The translations under genes and the position numbers were made by a program. From contig CM067370.1 in assembly GCA_034401795.1 (NCBI GenBank), positions 102,304,028 to 102,368,027 of the forward strand: a stretch of 64,000 nucleotides of DNA, written 5' to 3'. Under the pieces are notes generated by a model, which ran no database searches, was not told where the DNA came from, and was given only the letters and a program-made list of their open reading frames with translations. The DNA comes from Chaetoderma sp. LZ-2023a (lineage: Eukaryota; Mollusca; Caudofoveata; Chaetodermatida; Chaetodermatidae). Position 1 is the stretch's first letter. The number at the start of each line of letters is the position of its first letter. Shown piece after piece: positions 1 through 12,000 of this stretch.

Positions 1-47
1 GTTACCAGATTTTCCGGTGTGATTGAAGAGGAAGAAAGAAAGGCAGG

Positions 48-437
48 GTGATCACCTTGGTCCGAAACAGTGTGAACGCCATCCAGATCAAAACCTTTAT
101 GGAAGAGGCAGAATATATCAAGATCAAGGTAACAACCAGCAACTCTGTGATTGACATTGTCAATTATTACTGCCCTAATGACAAGAATCTCTCACTTGAC
201 ACAATCCAGGTCCCGGACTGCCACTTCCTCATTGTGGGAGACTTTAATAGCCATTCCCAGAGCTGGGGATACAGCACAAACGAGAAGACATTGAAGCATG
301 GCAAGATGAAAAGCACCTTTTACTTGTCAACGATCCCACAGATCAGCCTAACTTCTACTCGCGCCGGTGGCACTCGACAACAACGCCAGACTTTCATTCA
401 CAGAAACCTCAGTAGAGTGGTCGGATCGCAGTTATGA
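48..437 (+). pseudogene. LINE endonuclease (APE-type) fragment
   Basis: The protein contains 'VNYYCPND' and 'VGDFNSHSQSWGY', which match the central strand and the GDFN motif of APE-type LINE endonucleases that nick target DNA for reverse transcription. The frame is lost after about residue 100. Recognisable downstream pieces continue in other frames, where the conserved SDHRP-type end of the domain should be. The same blocks occur at 27661-27969 ('VNYYCPNN', 'AGDLNSHSQLWGY'), showing two copies of one family in the window. It is not functional as it stands. Confidence 0.8.
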
Positions 438-993
438 GGAAGCGACCACTGTCCAGTCCTCCTCTCTCTGTCTGGAAGTATCTCGACAAGTTCACCTCAA
501 CATCCAAGGTGGAACTACAAAAAGGCAAATTGGAGTCTGTTCGGCATTCGTTCCAATGAGCCTACCCAAAATATATCAGAAGGGAGAAACATCAACAATG
601 TGGTCAAGGAATTTAATTCAAGTATCCTCAAGGCTGCCAACGAAGCGATTCCTCGAGGGTTCAGGAAAAACTACCGCCCCTACTAGACAACAGAACTGCA
701 AGTAGCACATGATAAACTAGACAAGGCAAGAGAAGATGCAGAGTAATCCCTGTCATGAAAACCACTTCACACTGCAACAAACTAAAACCAGGTATCTAAA
801 GACCAAGCTGGAGGCCAAAAGAAGAAGCTGGAGGGAAAAGACGGCAGGGTTTAATTTAGAGAGACACAACAAAGCTATGGAGACTGACTAAAGCACTGAA
901 TGATGAGGGTGTCGGGGGAGAGAAGATTACTCTTGAAGAAAATGGACAAACACTGTCAGGAAAGATGGCTGCAGATGCCCTTGCCGAAGGCAT

Positions 994-2083
994 ATGCAAA
1001 AGAAAGCAACATTTCTATACCACGAATGCATCAAAGAGGCTAGAAAAGAGCGAAAGGAAAGAACAGACACCAACACTCACGATGCAATGAAAGTTGACAT
1101 TAGTTTAGCAGAACTGAAGACTATCCGCCAATTGAAGATGAAATCTCCCGGGCCAGATGGCATTACGATTGAAATGATCCAACACCGTGGTAATGCATCT
1201 CTCCGCAAGTTGCTAGACATCTTTAATCTCAGTTGGACCAATGGAGAGGTTCCTCAGTGCTGGAAGGAAGCCAGAATGCATATGCAAGACCATGGAGCGC
1301 ATCGTCAACCAGCGGTACCTGGAGTCGGAGAACATTATAGTTTCAGAGCAGGCCGGCTTCAGAAGATACAGGAGCACAGAAGATCAAACAACACATCTTG
1401 CACAGGTCATAGAAGACACTTTTCAAGCCAAGAAGGTGATGCTAGCTGCCTTTATTGATCTGCAGAAGGCATTTGACAAGGTGTGGAAGGATGGCCTCCT
1501 CGTGAAGCTCCGGCGCACAGGCATCGGTGGCAACATGTTCCGATGGACCAAGTCATACCTACACAATCGCAGAGCTAGGGTGCTGGTGGATGGACAATCT
1601 GGACAGAATGTATTGCTGAGACAAGGGGTGCCACAAGGCGGAGTAATATCACCAACTCTGTTCATACGCTTCATTAATGACATTGTAGCAGAGCTGCCCA
1701 ATGGGATCCAAGCAGCCCTCTATGCAGATGACCTCGTACTCTGGTGCACCGAGGAGTACACAACGACTGCCACATACAGAATGCAGCTCGCCTTGGACAG
1801 AATTACAGCTTGGGCCAATCGCTGGTGTATGACCCTGAACAAAGAAAAATCATCAGCTATGCTATTCTCCCTGTCCACCAAAACCAAGGTTGGCAATCTG
1901 ACACTGGGCGGTACTCCACTGGAGTACGAGAACCAGCAGACATACCTGGGAGTCACCTATGACAGAAGATTAACATGGAAGGAGCACATCCAGAACGCAA
2001 AGGCCAGAAGAAAGCTAAACATCATGAGGAAGCTGGCAGGAAGTGGGGTGCCAATGAAAGGATCCTCAAGACCATTTACCTAG
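994..2083 (+). pseudogene. LINE reverse transcriptase, frameshifted
   Basis: Two overlapping frames together cover the RT palm and thumb. The first (994 to about 1275) carries 'KMKSPGPDGI', and the second (1241-2083) carries 'AFIDLQKAFDKVW', 'RQGVPQGGVISPTLF' and the catalytic 'YADDLVLW' near 1720. At the change of frame the expected block between the 'QCWKEA' and 'CKTMERIVNQ' motifs is missing, so about 25 codons (fingers region) appear deleted. The product would polymerise cDNA on the nicked target in an active element. With the deletion and frameshift this copy cannot. Confidence 0.85.
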
Positions 2084-2405
2084 ATGCCGTACGACCACAC
2101 CTCGAGTATGTATCCAGCTCATGGATGACAGCAGCTAAATCTCATCAACCTCGACAGAGTACAAAACCCGGCACTGCGCATCATCACTGGTGGAATGAGA
2201 TCAACACCAATAGAAAAAATGGAGCAGACAGCCGGCATCCCCCTACTTAGCAAAGGAAGGGAATGCAAAGCACTGATCCACGCTGCAAAGTTCAAATCGT
2301 TCAACAACCACCCGATGAAGATCAGGCAAGCACAGCTGTCATCAGGAAGACTTACAAGATCAAGTTTTGTGAGAGACAAAAGCACTTCAAAGGAAACATC
2401 AAGAA

Positions 2406-3350
2406 ATGTTGCCAGCACAAATAGAAGACCCAAAACACACCCTTGATCCTCCACCATGGGAAAACAAACTAGTAGAGAGCATATCTATTCACACCACAGT
2501 ACCTCATCTCACAACCAAAGATGAACATAGTGATGTGAGCAAGAAGGCCCTGACCCTAGCCATGCTGGAAGAAATGTACCCTCAGGAGACATGGATAAGG
2601 ATCTACACAGATGGATCAGCCAAAGATGCAATTAGGAGCGGAGGTGCCGGACTGAACATACAGTATCCAAATGGACAACATGAGTCAGCTGCAATACCGA
2701 CAGGCAAACACTGCACAAACTACAGAGCTGAAGTTGAAGCACTGGTTCATGCAGCTAATACCATCAGCAGAACAGCAGACCCTATTGCACAGATTGTTTT
2801 TTTATCTGATGCCCGCTCCGTCCTTGAGGCTATCACCAAAGGTAAGCTGTCACAACTTGAAGAAGCACTACAAATCATCAAATGCTTTTGGATAGCATTG
2901 CAGTGGATCCCCTCACACTGTGGAGTCCAAGGAAATGAGGAAGCAGACAAGATGGCAAAGGTGGGTGCAGAAGAGAATCAGACAGAAAACATGGTTACTC
3001 ATACAGAGATGAAGACTATCATCAAGTCACTCTATAGAACACCTCAATCAAAAGATGCCTACCATCATCTCTCGAGGCCTGAGCAAGTGACCATTTTTCG
3101 TCTCAGAACTGGACATAACAGACTAAACCAACACATGTACAGGCGGTTCCACCATACGACATCGCGCGCTTGTCCTTGTGGAGAAGCGGAACAGACCACA
3201 GAGCACATACTTCAATGTTGCAGTACGTATCAGCTGCTGAGAGAACAGATCTGGCCTTTGTCAACCTCTTTTCTTGAAAAGCTGTATGGGCCTGTGGAAG
3301 AACTGCAGAAAACCACAGATTTCATCTTGAGAACGGCTCCCCAAGTGTGA
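2406..3350 (+). pseudogene. LINE RNase H domain and C-terminal zinc-binding tail
   Basis: An open frame of 314 codons contains an RNase HI fold: 'IYTDGSAKDA' (first Asp), 'YRAEVEALVHA' (Glu), 'LSDARSVLEA' (second Asp) and 'NEEADKMAK' (last Asp). After it comes a Cys/His tail with 'CPCGEAEQTTEHILQCC', the zinc-binding end typical of I-group LINE proteins. RNase H would remove RNA from the cDNA hybrid. The first codons belong to the RT-RNase H linker, and the natural start lies upstream in the broken RT frame. The catalytic residues look intact even though the upstream RT is dead. Confidence 0.85.
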
Positions 3351-3577
3351 TCCCAGCGATCGAAAAGAAGATGATGCATGCTTATTTTCACAGCATTTTA
3401 ACATGTGTTGTACTATAAAATACCACTTTTCATAACATCGACACCATTTAAACTATTTCAACGAGATTCAGTCCACGTCAAATTTTGCTCCGTTGAAATC
3501 AGGATGAAAAAAATTAATTATATTGAAGAAAATGACTGGGCTACAGTTGATCATATATTATGATATATACTCTGTAT

Positions 3578-3690
3578 TCATACCAATGTCCATTCTGCCA
3601 TTTCCCTTTCATATCTCTCCTTGTCTAGTTGATACAACGCATCATAAGGTTTCTTATCCTCAGCATCCATTGTACGCCAAACTTCAGCAG
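3578..3690 (-). CDS. Exon 9: helices 2-3 of the HMG box, with stop or further splice
   Basis: Beginning with CT that completes an Ala codon from exon 8, it reads 'AEVWRTMDAEDKKPYDALYQ' and 'DKERYEREMAEW'. The Trp of helix 2, the KKPY turn and the DKERYEREM helix 3 are diagnostic of HMG boxes, giving a box of about 70 residues with exon 8. After 'AEWTL' the sequence is GTATGA. Read through, it encodes Val then a TGA stop; read as a splice donor (TTG|GTATGA, phase 0, exon end 3584), the gene would continue to the left of the window past the LINE. No AATAAA was seen between 3583 and 3376. Confidence 0.75.
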
Positions 3691-6600
3691 CTGATAAATA
3701 AACAAATTACATTCCAAAATAGAAAATCTATTTCAAACAGAACATACTAACCATTAAACGTTTAATATGCACATTAAAATATTTTATCTGATCAAATAGG
3801 AATATATAATTTGGCCATGCTGTCATAGGAAACCTAGATATTATCATAATACGCTGATTCTGAGATTTAAATTGGCTACCAACTGAGACATGCATTCAAT
3901 TTAAAATATTGATGCAAAAGTTCAAAGGAATACACGGCCAGTCACCATCTTACATCAGCGATATTCTGTCCTTACCATTTTAATACTCATATTGGCCGAA
4001 AACGTCTTCAGCACAGGTCATGAAAAATGTTCATTCGCAGATCAAGAGAAGCCTATTTTTGAAAAATTACCCCTGGAATGACTGCCTCGATAACCAAGCC
4101 AGTCACTCCAGTGGTAAATTAAAAAAAATATGCTTCTCTTGGTCTGTAAATGGACCTTTTCTATGAGAAACTTGTTATATTCTTGAACAAATTCGAGGGA
4201 TAACGGGTTAAACCCAACAAATAATTCACTGACTTTAAATTAAATGTGTGCTGCTCACAAATGACAACGTACGGGGATAAACGTTTTGCTATGACAGCAC
4301 CAGTTTTAAGGAATTCACTGCCAGCCAGCATAGACTGATGCTTTAGCATGTCCATGGCAAAAAATCTGATGTGCATTTGTAAACAATTTTGGTGGACGAT
4401 GTTGCCGTCTCCAAGATACATGCGGTTGTTTTTCAAAATGTAAAGTAACGTACATTGCCTATTAGTAGCCTAGGCTTTTATTAGGACAAGAGGTGCCAAA
4501 TTGCTGACAAATCCATTCTCTAAAATGATTAAAACTGATAGACAATACCGCAACAATTGAACCATTTCTTGGTATAAATTCTTGCCGCTTTAAGGCTATG
4601 TTTAGTGTACACCTCAAAAACATCATCACGAATGTGAAATTATTAACTGGGACCGCTTAAATATTGCACCTAAATGATAAGAATCAATTTGACAACTTCC
4701 GGTAAATATGTAATAAAATCTAAGATTTTCATCCCCAAAATGACAAATCAAAATTCTGAATGGAATAAACATAGGATCCGTTCAGCCAAATTTGGTTGCA
4801 ATCGGCCAAAATGGTACAAGGAGAAGCAATTTGACAACTTCCGTTTAATTTTTTTTATAAAATCTAAGATTTTCACCCAAAAAATAGACCAATCAAAATC
4901 CTGAATAGAAATTCTAGAGTCTACCATTAAATGATCATGCTAACCCAATCTGGTGTAAATCGGTAAACCTGTGAAGGCGAAGTGATTTGACAATTTCTGG
5001 TAAATTTTTCATAAAGTCTAAGATTTTCGCGCAAAAATTTGATGAACCAAAATTCTGAATGGAAGTTCTGGAGCTTATCACCATAGATTTGTTACAGACA
5101 AATCAAAATTCTGAAAGGAAGTTCTAGAGCCTATGATCATATGGTCCTTTTGGCCAAATTTGCTTGAAATCAGTTAAGTTGATAAGTAGCTATTTGACAA
5201 TTTCTGGTAAGTTTTTGATCAAATCTAAGATTTTCACCCAAAAATTGTCAAATCAAAATTATGAATGGGATTTCTAGAACCTTCTATTAAATGATTGTTT
5301 TAATCCAATCTGGTTGAAATCGATCAAGCTGTTAAAGTAGAAACAATTTGACAATTTCCAGTAAGTTTTTAATAAAAATCTACGATTTTCACCCGAAATA
5401 CTGACGAATCAATATTCTGACTGAAAGTTCTAGCCCCTATGATCATTTCAGCCAAATTTAATTGAAATTGCACAAAACATTAAGAAGCAATTTGACAATT
5501 TCCGGTAAATTTTTAATAAGATCTAAAATTGCGACCAAAAAAATTGATGAACAAAATTCCGAATTGAAGTTCAGGAGTCGTGAATGACAGTAAACCCAAA
5601 TTTGGTTAAAATCTGCCCATTGGTTAAGGAGTAGCATTTTAAAGCAAAATTTGACGGACGACGGAGGGACGACGGCCAGTCGCTATGGCATAAGCTCACT
5701 TAGACCAGGTGAGCTAAAAATACCAGTAATTCTCTGTATCCTTTGAAGCCTCAAGCTAAGAATCCAGTAATAACCATAAAAGATTGCTTCAACTATGCTA
5801 TCTGTTCTAATTTCCTTCAAGTTCTGTGTCATAATTCCGTGGCATACCTCTAACAGTGGTCTCTTTAGCATCACATTGTTCCTCAGAAGCAGCCAGCATC
5901 TCACGAAACGTGCGCAGATAGAAGAAGAATGATGTTGTAGCATTTTTGGGCTTGTCTGTAGCTGTCTGGATAAGATAAAGCAAAGCATAAGTATATATGG
6001 AGACATGTTGATTATTTGTCAAGCATACAGAATGGACCTTTCCAGTCTATTCAACCATCTTATGGCATCATAATCAACTACATGTACGTGACGTGTAGGA
6101 TGATGCCATAATCGATTATGACATGAATCATAATTAATTATGACATGAATGACTCGATTTTGTCCATCTTAAACTCTTCATAGTCCAAATGTTGTACGAT
6201 TTGTATGTCTTTACTATTTAACAAACAGGATCAATTGATCCCAACACGAGCAAGCTGTGGGTGGAGCTTAGTAGAGATGGGCGAGGCATAGCTAAAACTA
6301 TAAAGGTCCATTATACACACTGCTTATAAAGCAGTATCAGATAGCTGATGGACAATTTTACAAGAGGCCCAAGGTGCCTGTCGCTCACCGTGAGCACTGT
6401 GCATTTTTGTCAAAATTGTTGGTGGGTGGTTTAGGAGTAGTCTTTTAAATGAGTTTGTGGACATTTTTGCAAGTCCAATATAGTCGCCAAACACGCTACA
6501 TTTTGATTCGTCCACTTCTGCCATATTTCTGACTACGCTCCTTCCCTTGAACAAATTTTAATGGCACTCAGTACCTAATCATATCTCCCAAATTTCGGCC

Positions 6601-8972
6601 CAATCCGCTCAGTGGTTCTGGAGTTGGTTTTGGCAAAAAATAGGTTATCCAAAATGGCCGCCAAACCATTTGGCCAATCAAGTTCCCTTTGAACAAACTT
6701 GGTGCAGCTCTTGCCCTAGATGATATTTCATGCGTTTCGAATTGATCCCCCAAGCGGTTTTGGAGATCTTTAGACATTTCTAAAAATCGACCAAAATCCA
6801 AGATGGCGCGAAAATACATTTTAAATTTCCCATTGCTTTAGTATGGGAGTTTTTGGCGGGCAAATGGTTCAAAATGGCCGCTAAACCGTTTATCCGACGG
6901 TCTCGAAAATGGCAAATTTGAAATCACAATACGCAAAAACATACATAAAACCAATTTCGGCCTCAAGATCAATCAAATAAAAAAATCCAATATGGCTGCC
7001 AAACACGCTATATATTGATAGGCCCATAGCCACCATTTTTTTGGACGGATCAACTTCTCTTGAACAAACTTTAATGGCCATTAGTCCCTAATCATATATC
7101 ACAAATTTCCGCCTGATGGCTTCAGCGGTTCTGGGGATGAAGTTGTTTTTGCGAAAACGAGGTCATCCAAGAAAGCCGCTGAACCATTTGGTCAATCAAG
7201 TTCCCTTGAACAAAGTTGAGCGAGCTCTTGCCCCAGATCATATTACATGACGTCTGAATTGATCCCAAGGTTGAGCCATTTTAATTTCCTAGAAGCATTA
7301 AAACAAGAAATGTATCTAATAGAATATATAGTAATTTCTGAGTTCCGAGTCCAGTATCCAGTAGTATTTAGCCCATAAATTGCAGACAACTATGCCGAGC
7401 ACTCGCTTTAAATATTGATACTTTTTAATTTGGGTGAGTTTAGGGCGTCACTCTTGTAGCTACTTCCAATGGCTGGGTACAGGAAGCTACCCTCCTATCT
7501 ATGCAGGATAGCCATAGTACCTAACCCCCCCCCCCCCCCCCCCCCCCAAATATTGTCGCTTATGTGAGTGACGACATAAAAACGTCCTTAGTGGATATCA
7601 TCACATGATTTATATATTTTTATGACATTTTAAATCAAATTTAGGTTAACTTTGATGCAATAAAAGATGTTTATTAAACCATGTGCAATCTTTAGGTGGT
7701 TCTATTTAATAATTTCACTCCCGCAATGATGGTTATGAGGCATACATTAATACTAATCGTACGGTGGCAAGAATTTGTACCGGGAAATTGTGTTCAATTT
7801 TCGTGTTATTGTCTATTCTAACTCTCAGTGCAAACAAACAGGAAATCTGTTGAATATTTTCAAAATAATACGACTGGAAGCCATGGCTGCCTTAGCGTGT
7901 GTTCTAAATCCTAATGAATGTAATTTTTCAGGGATTTGTCATAGAAAGGGTTAAACAAATCTGTTCCATTTTGCATATCTACAATACAATGCAGAAGTAG
8001 TCTCGAATTTGTATCATCGCTCTAGAAATTAACAATACGACCAAAGGCCTGTGACACTCACCTGGACCATTAGCAATGAACCGTTTGCATTTAAATAAAC
8101 ATGGTGGATAATTTTCGGAAAATTCCAGATGGTCTCCACAATATTACCAATCAATATTCTCATCTGATATGTTGACACCTACCACCACACTATTTAATAA
8201 AAATTCTGTTGAATATTTTGAAACTAATTTATTTACAAAATATGTAACAGCTTATCTGTAGTTTTCTGGAAATTTCTAGACAGGGATCGATTGATCCCAA
8301 CACGGGCGAGGTGGAGGTTAGCTAGCGGTGGGTGTGTCTTAGCAAAAACTGGAAAGGTCCATTCTTACTCCCATTAGCAGCAGCAACTTCCCGCAAAATT
8401 CATATCATAATATAATTTATAATGCATGATCTGTGTGGATGAAGGGATTAAAATCTTAACCTACTAACTCATTAACCCTTACAGCCACGAAATGTCAAAT
8501 TCATGATACAAGGAATATTTTATAAGCAATTTCAATGGGAACTATTGCGGCCTACGGCAGCGACACGTTCCAGTTAATTTATTTTGAAGATATTCAACAG
8601 CTTCCCTGTATATATATAGTTGTCTTCAAATTGAGGTACTGAAATTTGAGGGGTTAACAGGTTAACTTATTTGAAATCAGTATGCGTAATATATATTACC
8701 TTTTTCTTTTTCTTGCCCTTTCCTTTCTTTTTTCTACCTTTAGTTTTTTTACCAGTTTTCTTAGTTGCCTTTTTCTTTGCAACTTTCTTTCGACCTTTTG
8801 TAGTCTTGCGCTTTGTAGCTTTGCGTTTTCGTTTGACAACTTTTCTCTTTGCTGGTCGCTTAGCAGAGGTAGTTGTTGCAGTACCTGCTGTTGAAGTAGT
8901 TGCCGATGATCTGGTTGAAGGGGCATCATGTTCAGAAACCTTTCGCATAAAATGTTGAAATGTTGCATAGAT

Positions 8973-9019
<47 letters not shown>

Positions 9020-12000
9020 TGGCCCCAGGTGGCTACATGGTTAAAAAGTCAAAGTTTTATCACAGTCAAGACATGATACTTGGACACCCAGGTTTAGCTA
9101 ACTAAACTAAGACAGACGGGACAAACATCTTTCCTACCCACCCTTTCAGCTGACCTGGAACATTGAACTTTTTACCTTTAACAAATACATTTTTTCGCTA
9201 CCCCTATATCAACCAGTCACTCAGGTTTTTTCAAAATCCCTTCTGTGGAACACAATTTTGTGGGACTAAATGTAAATTAGCTAGATTTTAACTAGAATTC
9301 ATGACCAGCATCACAATACCATGCCAGCTGCCCTGCGACAACTGTCTAATTTTCAGCATGCACTTTAAAGAGTCATACAAGATGAAGGTCTACAATCAGT
9401 GAATACTCATGACTCAATGAGCATTGTGTCAAAAATTCATGTAACTCACTAAACCGTGCAACAACAAAGGGCTACAAAACTGCTCCTACAGATGCAGTTG
9501 ATACCACCAGTTCTCTTCGATGTTACATGATGATGATGATGATGATGATGATGTCCATGGCATGGGTCCCAAGCTCCTTTATATTCGTTCTCATCTTTAG
9601 TGGTCTTAGATTACATTCTTTGAGGTCTGATCGCAAAACATTTAGCAAGTTGATGTTGTGGTGTCCGTTGTGTCTACTACCTGTTGGCACTTATGAGTGC
9701 TTTCTGAGCAGGTGTATTTTCTGGCATTCGAGGAACCCGTCCGAACATAAACCATCGCTGTTGCGCTACCCTCACAAATAGTGGCTCTGCTATACAGTTT
9801 GTAGAGTGCTGCATTTGATATTAAACTGTGGCTAGTGATGATTTGTAATGGTTCATAAATGTTTGCAGTGGCATGCTTTTGCTCAGATGTTGCAATTGTA
9901 TAGCATTATGGAAACATATGTAGCATCATATAGTTGTATCTTGACTTTCATTGGAATTCTAGAGCCACGAATCCACAACTTCCAAAAGGACTGGAAGGTG
10001 ATATTTCCTGTTACACAGTGAGTTCCAATTTCGGTAGAGCTGCAGAATAGGGAACACAAGATTCTCCTCTTCCTCGACTTCTCAGTGCCTGGACAGGCGT
10101 GGGTGGGGTGGGGGTGTACCATCATCATTCATTTCTGTGATGTCGGATAGGTCTGAGCTGGATACATAGCAATGAACATCAGAAAAACAAGAGGCCCTAA
10201 GGGCCTGTATCGCTCACCTCGAATTATTGGGCACTGGCACAAATGAACGAAACGAGATGACCACTGGAAGAATTTACCAATCTAATTTCTGTGACGGGTT
10301 GGTCAAGTTTTATTAAAATTGGCCCTGTGGTTAATAAGTAGTCATTTATCATGTTGATGATTTTTTCAAAATATTCAAGATGCCCGCTAAAACATGCAAA
10401 GCTTTTATTGATCCACACCGGCCATATTTTTTCACGTATCAACTTTCAATGGACAAACTTTAATGGCCCTTAGACCATAATCATATCTGCCAAATTTTGG
10501 CTCGATCCATTCAGCGGTTCTGGAGTTTTCGCAAAAACCAGGTAATCCAAAATGGCTGCCGAACCATTTAGCAAATCAAGTTCCCTCGAGCAAACTTGGT
10601 CCAACTCTTGCCCTAGATCATATTTCATGACGTTTGCATCGATCCCCCAACCTGCTTCGGAGATCGTTAAAGACGTTTCTATAGGTAGGCCAAAGTCCAA
10701 GATGGCCACCAGGAAAATTAGCTGATCATCTTCTTTTGAACAAACTTGTATCCCTATGCCCTACGAATGCTTCCTGTCAAATATACTTGAAATCAGCCCA
10801 GCAGTTCTCAAGAAAACATTTTGAATTTCACATTGTATGAGAGTTTATGGCATGAAAACAATACAAGACTGCCGACAAGCCGTTTACCTGACAGTTTAAA
10901 AATGGCAAATTTTAAAAGAAAATACTTACAAACCTATATAAAACCAGTTTCTGCGTAAAAATCCATCAAATAAAAATATCCAATATGGCCGCCAAACGCC
11001 CTACATTTTGATTGGTCAGTGGTGGCCATCTTTTTACTTATCAACTTTCCTTGAACAAATATCTGCCAAATTACAGCCAGATCCGTTCAGCAGTTCTGGA
11101 AGTCATTTTCATTCCAAGATGGCCGCCAAACTATTTGGCCCCATCAAGTTCTCCGGAACAAACTTCGTTCAGTTTTTCACTTAGATCATATTTCATGAGT
11201 TTTGAATCGCCCCAAGCGGTTTCAGAGATTGTTAAAGATATTTCTAGAAATTTGCCAAAATCCAAGATGGCCATCTGCCAAATTGGCCGATCAGCTTAAG
11301 TTTGAACCAACTTGAATTTCTATGCCCTACGGATTGTTCCTGCCAAATATAATTGAAATCAGCCTAGTGGTTCTCGATAAGAGATTTAAAATTTCCCATT
11401 GCTTTAGTATGGGAGCTTTTGGCAGGAAAATGATCCAAAATGGCCGCCAAACCATTTATCCAAGTTTCGAAAATGACAAATTTGAAATCAAAATACCCAA
11501 AAACATACATAAAACCAATTTCGGTCCCAAAATCCATCAAATAAAAAAATCCAATATGGCCACCAAGCACGCTACATTTTGATTAGTGTTTCTTGACGGA
11601 TCAACTTCCCTTGAACAAACGTTAATGGCCGTTAGTCCCTAATCATATCTGCCCAATTTTGGCCTGATCAGTGGTTCTAGAGAAGTCGTTTTCGCGAAAA
11701 CTAGGTCATCAAGGATGGCCGCCGAACCAGTTGGTCAATCAAGTTCTCTTGAACAAACTTGGCGTAGCTCTTGCCCTAGATGATGTTTCATGACTTCTGA
11801 CTCGATTCCCCAAGCGGTTTCGGAGATTTTTAAAGACATTTCTAACAAATAGCCAAAATCTAAGATGGCCACCGGCCAAGGTGACCGATCGGCTCCGTTT
11901 GAACAAACTTGAATCTCTAAGCCATAAAGATGCTTCCTGCCAAATATAGTTTAAATCGGCCTAGTGCTTTTTGAGAAAAGGTTGTTTAAAGAAAATGTTG

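Larger units (their letters stand above)
1..3375 (+). mobile_element. I/Nimb-like non-LTR retrotransposon (LINE), decayed, 5' part beyond the window
   Basis: The segment reads in order as an APE-type endonuclease, a reverse transcriptase and a C-terminal RNase H, all on the + strand. This arrangement is known from the I/Jockey group of LINEs, especially I, Nimb and relatives that keep RNase H after the RT. The window opens inside the endonuclease domain, so the 5' end is off the left edge. The frame is broken many times by indels and stops, including an apparent loss of about 80 bp in the RT near 1275. The element seems to end shortly after the RNase H stop, at an A/G-rich 'GAAAAGAAGATGATG' stretch near 3375. 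It lies just 3' of exon 9 of the minus-strand host gene. A sister fragment sits at 27270-28044. Clade assignment is by eye. Confidence 0.85.

Noticed and set aside
5683-6006. Longer minus-strand frame over exon 8
   Set aside because: It is in a different frame from the HMG-box reading; only the frame giving 'KPKNATTSFFFYLRTFRE' matches neighbouring exon phases and domain.
9527-9781. Plus-strand frame beginning with many Met codons
   Set aside because: The Met run is an (ATG)n microsatellite; the real signal is a LINE relic on the minus strand.
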